A DNA stretch of 64,000 nucleotides from positions 291,743-355,742 of the forward strand of contig NZ_JAHBBK010000002.1 of NCBI RefSeq assembly GCF_018390515.1, given 5' to 3'. Numbering within the stretch: the first letter of the stretch is position 1; each line of letters begins with the position of its first letter. The translations under genes were made by a program, and so were the position numbers. Source of the stretch: Mucilaginibacter sp. Bleaf8 (GTDB taxonomy: Bacteria; Bacteroidota; Bacteroidia; Sphingobacteriales; Sphingobacteriaceae). Below the pieces are notes generated by a model, which saw nothing but the letters and a program-made list of their open reading frames with translations, searched no databases and had not been told where the DNA came from. Shown here in pieces: positions 26,752 through 36,112 of this stretch.

Positions 26752-26777
26752 AAAAAAAGCCCCGGATATTCCGGGGC
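26752..26777 (-). terminator. Terminator between the GH2 and GH92 genes
   Basis: On the minus strand GCCCCGG-AATAT-CCGGGGC is followed by a seven-T run. It lies directly after the GH2 gene stop (26823) and before the GH92 start (26725), so it is either a partial terminator in the operon or the end of the GH2 transcript. Confidence 0.75.
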
Positions 26778-26822
26778 CAAACCAATTATATTCTCGAAAG
26801 AGAAAGGAGGGAAGGACAGGAA

Positions 26823-29800
26823 TTAAAGCCTGATCTCGTAGCTGAAAACGGTTGGCTTTATATAAACCTGGTACTGTTTCAATGGCCTTGGCCCGCAACT
26901 GTGAGAGCCAACTCCAAGTGTTTGGTGGCTGATCACTAATGAGGTGGTTCTTCTTTTCGGTAGGTCAATCTTGTATTCCACAGGCTCCATTTCCTCATCG
27001 GTATAGGGAAGTGCTGCAACCTGCATCAACGAATCAGAACGAAAATTTAGTTTAACACCCGTATCTGAAATCAAGTTGGCCCAGCGGACATCCTCGTGGT
27101 TGCCGCAGTCCATCGGCTTTTCATACGGTGTCATTTGTTCGGCTATGGTACTGGTATAGTGTCCTATGTCAAAGCCCTGTTTCCGGTCGGCATAGTTTTC
27201 CATCGGCCCGCGTCCAAAATAGTCAAACCGGTTAAGGGTGGTATCCAATAAAAACCGTACGCCCAAACGTGCTACCGCTAAATTAGGATCATTGGAGCTG
27301 ATGGCATTCCTCGCCCTGATCGCGCCATCTCCATAAACCGTATACACCACCCGGTGATTTACGACGAAATTTTGCCGGCCAGTGCCTTTCAAATCGGCGG
27401 AGATCTCGATGATGCCTGGTTTCACTTGTTTCACAATAACGCCGGAGGCAGACCAGTTTAGCTTTTTCAAACCTTTTCTGTCCCATTCCTCAGATGCCCA
27501 GCCATCATCTTGTTGATGAGGTGCCCGCCAGAGATGCAGCCGGGGCCCTCCACCTGGGAGCAGTACGTTTTTGCCGTTCTTTACCATCTTCGTAAAGGTG
27601 CCGTCTTTGCGGCTAAAGGAGAGCGCAAAAGTTTTACCGGTAATATCAATCACATCGTTATTCTCCTTGAGGGTTAATGTTCCTTTATCAAGGCTTTTTG
27701 CAGACAATAATGGCGTTTTAACCGGTACTGGTATTTGCTGCCAGGCAACCTCAAAGCCCTTTGGTGCCCACTGCTCTGCATCTGCCAGTTCAAACGATAC
27801 TCTGATATGGTACTCCGCACCGGCTTTTGGCTGGATGTGATAAGGTATCTGTATTAATTTTTCCTGGCCGGGCAATACGGACCCAACGGTAAAGTTGCCT
27901 GTTTTAAACTTGTCACCGTTTTCGGTAATCATCCACTTGCCCCTAAATTGCTTCAGGTCGGTGAACTGGTACCTGTTTTTAATCAAAAACTTCCCGTTAA
28001 CAGCATCTTTACCCGTAATTGTGATCCATTGGTAAGCGTGTTTCATTTCCGGATAGTGTGGTTTTTCGGCACGGTCCGAAAAAACTACGCCTTTGTGGAT
28101 GAAGTAATGATCATTCGGGTATTCCCCAAACCCACCGCCATATGCGGTAATATGATGGTTGGGGTCCCGATCGTTATAAAGACCCTGATCCTGCCATTCC
28201 CAGATAGCTCCGCCAAGCAGCGAGGGGTACTTGTCAAACAGCTCATTATAAATATCTAACGACCCCATGGAGTTGAACATAGCATGGGCATATTCACATA
28301 AGTAGAAGGGTTTGGTTAAGGCATTGTTTTTGGCTTTCCTTTCCAGGTCTTCTGTTTGGGTATACATTTCGCTATCTAGATCAGCGGGATTCTTCGTGCC
28401 GATTCCAAAGCCCTGGTAATGGGTTGGCCGGGTTATATCGATGCGCTTAATGGCGTCAAGTATTGCCAGAAAATTTGACCCTCCCGATCCGCATTCGTTG
28501 CCCAATGACCAAATGATTACGGAGGGGTGGTTCTTAAAGTTCTCCACGTTAGCAACATTTCGTTGAATCAGTGCTGCTTTGATGCGGGGCTCTTCATTGA
28601 ATTCGTCCCATGCGCCATGGGTTTCCAGATTGGCTTCCGCTACAAGATAAAGCCCATATTCATCGCAGAGTTCATACCAGCGTGGATCGTCAGAATAATG
28701 GCTGGTACGTACGTGATTACAGTTTCCCTGTTTGATCAGCAAGATATCTTTAACCATTTCTTGTTCCGTGATCGCATGCCCATCCGCAGGCCAGTTCTCA
28801 TGCCTGTTTACGCCTTTTAATTTAATGGGCACATTATTGACCAAAAACTGGCGACCCCTGATCTCGATTTGGCGGAAGCCCGTACGGGCAGAAATTGTCT
28901 CAACAGTTTCCGAATTTTCCCTGATGGAGAGAACGGTTGTATAAAGTTTCGGGGTCTCTGCAGTCCATTTTTGAGGCTTATTAATTTTTATTGATACATC
29001 AAGCGTAACTTCTTGTCCCGGTTGTAGCGCAGGTATATTTTTCCTGGCAGTAACCCCGGTCAAAGGCGTCTCTCCGTTATATAACTGTATATCTAAAATA
29101 CGGGCCGGTACCGGAGCGTCAGAATAGTTTTTGATTTTGGTTTGTATGGTAAGATCTGCGTTTTCCCATTGCTTGTCAAACGTTGTCTTGATAAAAAAGT
29201 CTCTGATATGCTCTACCGGTGCACTCCAAAGCGTAACGTTTCGGAAAATGCCACTCAATTTAAACATATCCTGATCTTCCAGGTAGCTACCGGTTGTAAA
29301 GCGATAAACCTCAACAGCGATAACATTTTCACCGGTATGCAAGTATTTAGTTATATCGAATTCCGCAGCGTTACGGGAGTTCACGCTATAGCCAACCTTT
29401 CTGCCGTTTATCCAAAGAAAGAAGCCTGCATCAACGCCATCAAAAGTGATAAACACTTGCCTTTTATCCCAATTGGAAGGAACGTTGAAAGTTCTTCGGT
29501 AACTTCCTACGGCGTTACGCTCCTGGTAAGTGGTGAAACTAACCGGCGGCGTACTCATCACCTTAGGGAAATCCTTTTTAAAGATGTAATCATAATTACT
29601 GTAGGCAGGAGTTCCGTAACCTTCTATTTGCCATGAAGATGGTACCCTGATGGTTTTCCAGCTGCTCATATCATAATCAACTTTATAAAAGTTTACGGGG
29701 CGTTTCTGGGGCCAGTCTACCCAGTTAAATTTCCAGTCGCCATTTAACGTCATGCTGAATGTAGATGCATGTCTTTTAGCCGTTAACGCTTCTTTTAGGG

Positions 29801-29999
29801 TAGCGTAAGGCATCAAAGTCGCATGGTCAGGCTCTTTATTGATCCCAATACATTCAGGATCTTCGATTTCTTTCGGTACTGTGGCAGTGTCCTGGACGGT
29901 GAATAAGTGATTGTCCTGCCCGTTCGCATTGAACACTGCTGTAAAGCAAATAAATAGCAGTACTGGTAGGTGAAGTTTTTTGCAAATAGCTTCGGTCAT
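26823..29999 (-). CDS. GH2 family glycosidase, LacZ-type beta-galactosidase
   Basis: 1058 residues with an N-terminal signal (cleavage near NANGQ, residue ~28). The five-domain LacZ layout is intact: a jelly-roll start (WKFNW, VPSSWQIEGYGTPAYSNYDY pieces), immunoglobulin-like domains, a TIM barrel with acid/base E502 in SLGNECGSG and nucleophile E569 in CEYAHAMFNSMG, and the C-terminal beta-sandwich (domain 5) with FDYFGRGPMENYADR and SHCGPRP-like ending (SHSCGPRPL). Predicted to remove terminal beta-linked galactose. It follows susD after 264 bases that include a terminator. Together with GH76 and GH92 it suggests a galactose-decorated mannan or N-glycan-like substrate. Confidence 0.93.
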   Translation of the reverse strand: MTEAICKKLHLPVLLFICFTAVFNANGQDNHLFTVQDTATVPKEIEDPECIGINKEPDHATLMPYATLKEALTAKRHASTFSMTLNGDWKFNWVDWPQKRPVNFYKVDYDMSSWKTIRVPSSWQIEGYGTPAYSNYDYIFKKDFPKVMSTPPVSFTTYQERNAVGSYRRTFNVPSNWDKRQVFITFDGVDAGFFLWINGRKVGYSVNSRNAAEFDITKYLHTGENVIAVEVYRFTTGSYLEDQDMFKLSGIFRNVTLWSAPVEHIRDFFIKTTFDKQWENADLTIQTKIKNYSDAPVPARILDIQLYNGETPLTGVTARKNIPALQPGQEVTLDVSIKINKPQKWTAETPKLYTTVLSIRENSETVETISARTGFRQIEIRGRQFLVNNVPIKLKGVNRHENWPADGHAITEQEMVKDILLIKQGNCNHVRTSHYSDDPRWYELCDEYGLYLVAEANLETHGAWDEFNEEPRIKAALIQRNVANVENFKNHPSVIIWSLGNECGSGGSNFLAILDAIKRIDITRPTHYQGFGIGTKNPADLDSEMYTQTEDLERKAKNNALTKPFYLCEYAHAMFNSMGSLDIYNELFDKYPSLLGGAIWEWQDQGLYNDRDPNHHITAYGGGFGEYPNDHYFIHKGVVFSDRAEKPHYPEMKHAYQWITITGKDAVNGKFLIKNRYQFTDLKQFRGKWMITENGDKFKTGNFTVGSVLPGQEKLIQIPYHIQPKAGAEYHIRVSFELADAEQWAPKGFEVAWQQIPVPVKTPLLSAKSLDKGTLTLKENNDVIDITGKTFALSFSRKDGTFTKMVKNGKNVLLPGGGPRLHLWRAPHQQDDGWASEEWDRKGLKKLNWSASGVIVKQVKPGIIEISADLKGTGRQNFVVNHRVVYTVYGDGAIRARNAISSNDPNLAVARLGVRFLLDTTLNRFDYFGRGPMENYADRKQGFDIGHYTSTIAEQMTPYEKPMDCGNHEDVRWANLISDTGVKLNFRSDSLMQVAALPYTDEEMEPVEYKIDLPKRRTTSLVISHQTLGVGSHSCGPRPLKQYQVYIKPTVFSYEIRL

Positions 30000-30214
30000 G
30001 TTTAAAATTAGATATAGTAAATAGGTGAAGTAAGTTACAAAGAACTTTCTTTTTGTTAGACAGTATTTTCCATGGTATACTTTTTAATTGTCACAGGGTG
30101 CCAATCGCCCTTAATCTGTCGTGATTGCCAACGATTATACAGTAATGGCACTTACCCCAACAAGGCTTGCTCTGTTCGAATAACCAAAGCGATAAGCGAC
30201 AATTTATAATAAGC

Positions 30215-30238
30215 AAAACCCCGGCATTTCGGGGTTTT
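30215..30238 (-). terminator. Terminator after susD
   Basis: Stem AAAACCCCG (30215-30223) / CGGGGTTTT (30230-30238), loop of 6; on the minus strand it ends in GGGGTTTTGC. It lies 26 bases past the susD stop (30264) in the direction of transcription and 216 bases before the GH2 start. Probably attenuates reading from susCD into the enzyme genes. Confidence 0.75.
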
Positions 30239-30263
30239 AACTTTAAGTGTACTGATCAAACTT

Positions 30264-32009
30264 TTAATAGCCGGGATTTTGTTTAAGTTTTGGATTTTGA
30301 TTAATGATTCCCTGCGGAATAGGCAACCAGTTCATATGCTCCGAAAAGCGGTTTTGAAATACCACCACACGCTCATAAGTGAGATTTCCAGCAGCGTCAG
30401 GCGTGATCTTCATGCCGTATTCCGGCGAGTTGATAACTGCCGGTCCTTTCACTGTGATGTCCCAGCGCCTCATATCATACCAGCGTTTGTCCTCAAAGGC
30501 AAATTCTAAACGGCGCTCGCGACGAATGATCGTGTGCATGTCTGCCTGGCTGGTTCCCGGCGGAACAGCTGGTAGCAATACCCGGGCGCGTACTTTATTT
30601 ACGGCATCAAATACACTTGCATCAGGGCCGGTAGCTTCATTCTGGGCTTCTGCGTAGCTCAACAATACTTCTGCATAGCGATAAAACTGATAATTGGATG
30701 TTCCCGGCGCTGTACCCAGGCTTGTTTGACCTAAAATTGATTCGTCCAGCGTTTTACGGATGCAATACCCGGTGTTTGAAATATCGCTGGTTGATCCCAA
30801 ATCGATCTGGTTTGTGCCGCCTATCCTTGATTTGAATACCTCGCCTTGCCAGTATGACCCGTCATAAACGATCGATTGCTCAAAACGGGATTCCCGGTGA
30901 AGGTAGGGGTGGGCCGGATCGTAGCCGGATGTTGGATCGGTGATTGGTTTGCCATTATCCATCTGGTAATCGTCAATCAAGCCTTGTGTTGGTGATGCGC
31001 CTCCCCAAGTTTGCGCACCGCCCCGCACAATCACCGGCCCCATATAACCCTCGCGTTTGTGCCCTTTGTTGGGTAAAGCATAGGCGCGGGCAAAAATGGT
31101 TTCTTTATTCCAGTTATTGGCTGCCAAAAACTGGTCGCGATACGCTGTGGAATTTGTTCCTGAGCCTGTTGTGGATAGGATGGGGGTTGAAGACGACGTG
31201 GTGAAAAGACTGTACGTATTCAACGCAATGATGGATTGATAAGTTGCTGCAGCTTTAGCCCACCTGCCCTGGTCATTGGCCGTGTTCACCAACGGACTGG
31301 CAGCAAATAGTTCTATGTCGCCTTTTAGCGCCAGCGCTGCGCCTTTGGTAGCCCTGCCCAAGTTTGCAGATGTTTGCGTTAAAGGCAGCGTGTTCGCGGC
31401 AGCATCACAATCCGCTTCAATAAATGCCAGGGTTGCGTCTGTTGTTGCCCTTTCGGTAAAAATGTCCGAACCATCGGTATTACTTAATGGCTGCGTAATT
31501 AATGGAACGCCGCCATAATTTTTGAATAATAGCATGTAAAAGAATGCACGCAGAAATTTTACTTCCGCTACGCGTTGCGCATACCAGGCTGCATCATACG
31601 CAGAAGAGTTTAAAGCAGCATTCTTCAGGAAAACATTACATTTTCTGACATTGGAATAGAGCGATGACCAGCCGAAAAAGCCACCAACACCGTTGGTAGC
31701 GTTATTGGCACTTAAAGCATTGCTTCGGATAACGGCCTGGCCTTCATGATTTGTTGCGCCGCTGTTGCTGTTGTCGGTCCAGGCATCCAGAATGCGGTCT
31801 ACCTGGTTGCCGTTATTATAGTCGGGCAGCGAATTATAGATATCATTAACAAAGAGATCCGCATTTGTTTGGCTGCTGAAGGTAGAGGCGTCTGTCAGTA
31901 CACCTTTGGGTGGAACAGATAAAAAATCATCCTTCTTACAAGCGCCGATGCTGAGCATGAATATCGCAAATAGTACAGTATTCGCTTTTTGAATATTTTT
32001 GAATTTCAT
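30264..32009 (-). CDS. SusD-like surface glycan-binding lipoprotein (PUL)
   Basis: 581 residues. A lipoprotein signal has its Cys at residue 24 (SIGACKKDD). The RagB/SusD pattern is visible: an N-terminal region with LSVPPKGVLTD and tetratricopeptide-like helices (KFLRAFFYMLLFKNYGGVPL, with the family core R-A-x-x-Y-x-x-L-x-x-x-Y-G-G-V-P), and the C-terminal ERRLEFAFEDKRWYDMRRW block. It sits as the lid on the SusC barrel at the cell surface and captures oligosaccharide. It starts 13 bases after the susC stop. Confidence 0.95.
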   Translation of the reverse strand: MKFKNIQKANTVLFAIFMLSIGACKKDDFLSVPPKGVLTDASTFSSQTNADLFVNDIYNSLPDYNNGNQVDRILDAWTDNSNSGATNHEGQAVIRSNALSANNATNGVGGFFGWSSLYSNVRKCNVFLKNAALNSSAYDAAWYAQRVAEVKFLRAFFYMLLFKNYGGVPLITQPLSNTDGSDIFTERATTDATLAFIEADCDAAANTLPLTQTSANLGRATKGAALALKGDIELFAASPLVNTANDQGRWAKAAATYQSIIALNTYSLFTTSSSTPILSTTGSGTNSTAYRDQFLAANNWNKETIFARAYALPNKGHKREGYMGPVIVRGGAQTWGGASPTQGLIDDYQMDNGKPITDPTSGYDPAHPYLHRESRFEQSIVYDGSYWQGEVFKSRIGGTNQIDLGSTSDISNTGYCIRKTLDESILGQTSLGTAPGTSNYQFYRYAEVLLSYAEAQNEATGPDASVFDAVNKVRARVLLPAVPPGTSQADMHTIIRRERRLEFAFEDKRWYDMRRWDITVKGPAVINSPEYGMKITPDAAGNLTYERVVVFQNRFSEHMNWLPIPQGIINQNPKLKQNPGY

Positions 32010-32022
32010 TTTCTTTAAAAGA

Positions 32023-35000
32023 TTAGAAGGTTACGTTTAAACCGAACGATATCACTCTTTGCTGATAATAATTTTGGTTACTTCCGCTGTTCTCCGGATC
32101 AATCGCCTCTTTCATGTTTGGTGTTATGGTGAACAGGTTCTGTCCGGATGCAAAAACCCTTACCGAACTGATGCTTTTTCCTAAGACTTTTCTTGGGATG
32201 GTATAACCTAGTTCCGCGCTTTTCAGCCTTACGTAAGAGACATTCCGGATAAACCAGCTTGAGGTTTGTGTGTTGTTCGACGAAGGTGTTGGTGATATAC
32301 GCGGATAGGTTGCATTCACATTTTCAGGTTTCCAGTGATCAAGAAACACGGCTTCGGTAGCCGAGCCTGAACCCAGAAACGGGAAAACATAATAGTTGTA
32401 CAATTGGATATTTGATCTGGCAGCGCCCTGGAACAAAAGATCAAGGTCAAAATTTTTGAAAGACAAACGCGGTTCCAGGCCAAACTGGATCTGTGGGGTT
32501 TGCGAATGACCGATGTCCGTAATATCATCCGAGTTTACCTTACCATCAGGTACGCCATTGGGTCCGCTTAAGTCTGCATATTTTAAGTCTCCAACCCGAA
32601 CCTGGCCAAAGTTCGGAACCGGAACACCGGCTTTTAAGGTTGGATTTTGGGCGGTCGGATTGTCAAAATCATCCGGTGTGTAATAACCTAATGCTTTCAA
32701 CCCAAACTGCTCGCCCAGGGGGCGCCCGGTAATCCGCCGGTTCGGATTGTTGAAGGTGGCGGCATTTTCAAAAGCCTGAAGGATTTTGCTTTTCGCGTAG
32801 GTGAACGTTCCACGGATATCAAGACGCAACCCATTAGCAAAATTTTTATAGGAAGTTAAGGTTAACTCTACACCGTGGTTGCTAAGAACGCCACCATTAA
32901 CCTGTCCGGTATTTACCCCGTATTCTCCCGGTAAAACAGCCCCGATCGTTACCAGGAAATTGGATCGCTTTTCATAAAAAAAGTCGGTTTCAAAGCCCAA
33001 CAAGCCGTTGAACAATGTTCCTTCCAACGCAATATCTGATTTTTTTGCCCGCTCCCAGGTGATGTTGGGATTACCCTGCAAATTCTCGGATATGCTTTGT
33101 GTAGCATTGCCGCCAATAACCGCCGAATTGTTATTGATACCAAACTGGCTAAGGTATTGGTACTGGCCGCCACTCGGATAGTTACCCGATTCCCCATAAG
33201 ACCCCCGCAATTTTAAATTGTTGATCCACTTGATGGGTTTCATGAAACTCTCTTCCGAAATACGCCATCCGGCCGAGAATGAAGGGAAAAACCCAAAGCG
33301 ATTGCCTGGTGAAAAAATGTAGCTTCCGTCATACCGTCCGGCCGTTTCAAACAGATATCGATTGTTGTAGGCGTAGGTTAAGCGGTATACATAGCCTAAC
33401 TGCTTTTGACCTCCCGATCTGCCCGATACGGTAACATCTGTAGGTAACGGACCGCCGAAATCAAGCTCATCGATATTCAGGTTATAATTTATCCTTGAAG
33501 CATTAAAGTTTTGCCAGCGCACCTTACGGTACTCTGCCACCAACGTTCCGCTTACCTGACTTTTTCCAAAGGTATTGGCATAGTTCAATAGCCCCTGGAA
33601 GGTCATCATTTTATTTTCGTTAGACGTTTGGCTGAGCCTGGGTTTGTTAACACCAGCCGTTGAAACCGGGAAGCTGTACACTGTGCCGGGAGCATAAACG
33701 CCATTTGGCGATACGGGATTGGTAAAAGGCATCGGTGTTTGCCATGTGCGGGTCAGAGAGTTACTGTTACCGCTGAATCCCAGCGGGTCGGGCCCGATAT
33801 CGTAGCTAACAATTCCTTTCAGGCTTAATCCTTTTAAAGGTAACTTTTGGTCGATGGACAGTTGTGTCAGCCAGGCGGTGTTCTTATTCAGCGTGTAACC
33901 ACTGTCATATATCTGCGACCATAACGACTGCCCAATATAACCGGCAGCAAGCCCGTTGGAGTACCGTACCGGATAGGTTGGGTTTTGACGTTGTGCCTGG
34001 TCAATGATGGAGCCGGCACCAACCGATGGGAAGTGTTGGTCTTCCTGGTAGGCATTCACCCTCAGGTTTACGGTTGTAGTTTTGGTTGCATTAGCGGTTA
34101 CCCCCAGGGAGCCGTTGTATTTATTTAAAAAAGTGGTACGCCACATACCGTCCTGCCGGTTATAGCCGATGGAAGCAAAGTATTTAATATCATCGGTACC
34201 GCCCGACATGGAGATGTTATGGTACTGAATTGGCCGGTTTTTAAGAATAATATCTTCCAATGGATGCCCATCCGCATGCCCGTCCGGATCAAGGTGGTTC
34301 TGAAACAGATCGATATCCGTTTGGGTGTAAGGTTTGGTAGTACCATCATTCGCCGCGGCCTCATTACGTAAAAGGGCATACTGGTAGCTATTTACAAAAC
34401 GGGGCACATAGGTCGGATTCTGGATGCCATAATAGCCGTTGTATGTTAAGGTCGGCTTTCCGGTTTTTCCGGATTTTGTGGTGATCAGGATTACCCCATT
34501 AGCACCGGCCACACCGTAGGGGGCTACCGCAGCGGCATCTTTTAATATAGTAATGGTTTCAATAGAGTTTGGATCAAGTCGGCTAAAATCGCGCGGCACA
34601 CCGTCAACTACGGTGAGTGGAGATGTACGCCCTGTAGTTGCCGGACCGCGGATCAAAAGGCCCGAACCATCAAAGCCCGGCTCGCCGCCACTTTGAGTGG
34701 CAATAAGTCCGGCTGCCCTTCCAACAAGGCCGTTGGTAATGTTCACTATCGGCTTTTGTGCAATCTCGGTAATCGGTATAGTTGATACGGCTGCCGTGGT
34801 AGAAGTCTTTCGCTGTGTACCATAGCCGACAACTACAACCTCGTTGAGGCTGTTGGATTTTGCACGGAGTGTTACATTCAAAAAGTTTTTTCCTTTAACC
34901 GCTACTTCGGCCACGTCATAACCAACGAATGTAAAAACGAGGGTGCCGTCATCCGGAGCGCTGATCGAAAAGTTACCATTAACGTCGGTGACTGTGCCGG

Positions 35001-35247
35001 TTTTTGATCCTTTGATCTGCACGGTTACACCAGGCAATGTTTGCCCGGTTGAGGCATCCGTTGCTTTACCTTTAACAAGGATATCCTGATGAACCTTAAG
35101 GGGATACTTTTCATTGGACTTACTCCCAGCATTTAAATTTAACGGGATAGCTAAACTGGTAATGGGAATACAAAACAGGGTTGTTAAAAGTAAAAGCAAG
35201 CCTATCTTTCGGTGTCCCAACCGATACTCAGGTAAAGTTTTCTTCAT
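32023..35247 (-). CDS. SusC-like TonB-dependent outer-membrane transporter (PUL)
   Basis: 1074 residues: a long signal region (membrane segment near residues 14-34), a carboxypeptidase-regulatory-like beta-sandwich (GKATDASTGQTLPGVTVQIKG pieces, GNFSISAP), the TonB-box region NEVVVVGYGTQ near residue ~140, a plug with the SusC hallmarks VDGVPRD and ETITILKDAAAVAPYGV-x-GANGVILITTK, and a 22-strand barrel ending in the aromatic-rich VISFGLNVTF. It imports the glycan with TonB energy. It is the first gene of a leftward operon, with 865 bases of upstream region shared with the kinase at 36113. Confidence 0.96.
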   Translation of the reverse strand: MKKTLPEYRLGHRKIGLLLLLTTLFCIPITSLAIPLNLNAGSKSNEKYPLKVHQDILVKGKATDASTGQTLPGVTVQIKGSKTGTVTDVNGNFSISAPDDGTLVFTFVGYDVAEVAVKGKNFLNVTLRAKSNSLNEVVVVGYGTQRKTSTTAAVSTIPITEIAQKPIVNITNGLVGRAAGLIATQSGGEPGFDGSGLLIRGPATTGRTSPLTVVDGVPRDFSRLDPNSIETITILKDAAAVAPYGVAGANGVILITTKSGKTGKPTLTYNGYYGIQNPTYVPRFVNSYQYALLRNEAAANDGTTKPYTQTDIDLFQNHLDPDGHADGHPLEDIILKNRPIQYHNISMSGGTDDIKYFASIGYNRQDGMWRTTFLNKYNGSLGVTANATKTTTVNLRVNAYQEDQHFPSVGAGSIIDQAQRQNPTYPVRYSNGLAAGYIGQSLWSQIYDSGYTLNKNTAWLTQLSIDQKLPLKGLSLKGIVSYDIGPDPLGFSGNSNSLTRTWQTPMPFTNPVSPNGVYAPGTVYSFPVSTAGVNKPRLSQTSNENKMMTFQGLLNYANTFGKSQVSGTLVAEYRKVRWQNFNASRINYNLNIDELDFGGPLPTDVTVSGRSGGQKQLGYVYRLTYAYNNRYLFETAGRYDGSYIFSPGNRFGFFPSFSAGWRISEESFMKPIKWINNLKLRGSYGESGNYPSGGQYQYLSQFGINNNSAVIGGNATQSISENLQGNPNITWERAKKSDIALEGTLFNGLLGFETDFFYEKRSNFLVTIGAVLPGEYGVNTGQVNGGVLSNHGVELTLTSYKNFANGLRLDIRGTFTYAKSKILQAFENAATFNNPNRRITGRPLGEQFGLKALGYYTPDDFDNPTAQNPTLKAGVPVPNFGQVRVGDLKYADLSGPNGVPDGKVNSDDITDIGHSQTPQIQFGLEPRLSFKNFDLDLLFQGAARSNIQLYNYYVFPFLGSGSATEAVFLDHWKPENVNATYPRISPTPSSNNTQTSSWFIRNVSYVRLKSAELGYTIPRKVLGKSISSVRVFASGQNLFTITPNMKEAIDPENSGSNQNYYQQRVISFGLNVTF

Positions 35248-36112
35248 AATTAGGTTTCAATAATTAGTTAATAATTGGACAAGGAGATTTTTCTCATTTA
35301 ATAATTGGGATTACTGTTAAAATTTCGCAGCGGCTCTTTATTCCGGCTATCCTAAGCTATAGCCGGTATGCACGTATGAAAATTCAGCGCCGCAGAAAAG
35401 ATGAAATTGGTTCAACTGGTAGCACAAAGAACCTTTATTAGGCACTTGGGAGGTTTGTCAGCATATACATTTTTCTTAACCGACAGTTCATTTTGAGGTG
35501 AGGCAGGTGTAGTTTTTAAAACTTTTCTTAAATATCGACCAATTTTGAGATGGTTACATGGTTGGTCTTTAATAGGTTTCCATTATGCTTAAAAGCTGGA
35601 TATAGTACCAGTAATCCTGCTGTTTTCTTTTCCGATTATAATCCAAACGGTTTTATGTAGTCCCTTTTTGAGTTTTAAGTGGTAAATGTTTTCCGTCATA
35701 AACTAAGGAATCGCTCCGTGTCGATTCATGATTTCCCAGTTTTGTATTTAATGACTGTTGAGACATCATTATTCCAATAGATATAAAAAGCTAATAGTAG
35801 GATAGAGGAAAACAAAATGATGAGGAGAAACACTTGCATACATTTTTCTTGTGTCTAACTAATATTTATCTGGATTGAACTAAGGATGAAGTTTACTGGT
35901 AAATTTATATAGTTTATAAATCGATATTCAACTTAAACTATGGTTTCATTTATCTTAGTCTTATTGTGAATACTATAAATCCCAAAGACCTCACAAGCCA
36001 TAGTTTGTTTACATACGAGCCCGGCCACTGCCTGCATGCCGCGTTTAAAAACCGGTTTTTTGAAAAATAATACTTCGTGTCAATTTGCTTTTATTACACC
36101 TATTTTAGCATC
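35248..36112. other. Long divergent intergenic region
   Basis: 865 bases between the starts of susC (leftward) and the LytS-type kinase (rightward). No gene-like frame was found. Two copies of AAGAAAAATGTAT (minus strand) occur, within 35457-35475 and 35834-35850; the first overlaps the 35449-35471 segment that resembles part of the GH76 upstream region (AATGTA-Y-AT ... AACCT). These may be binding sites for the HTCS or LytTR regulators (inference). Confidence 0.4.

Noticed and set aside
29142..29636. Rightward 164-codon frame inside the GH2 gene
   Set aside because: Antisense to conserved GH2 domains, with no ribosome-binding site or family match.
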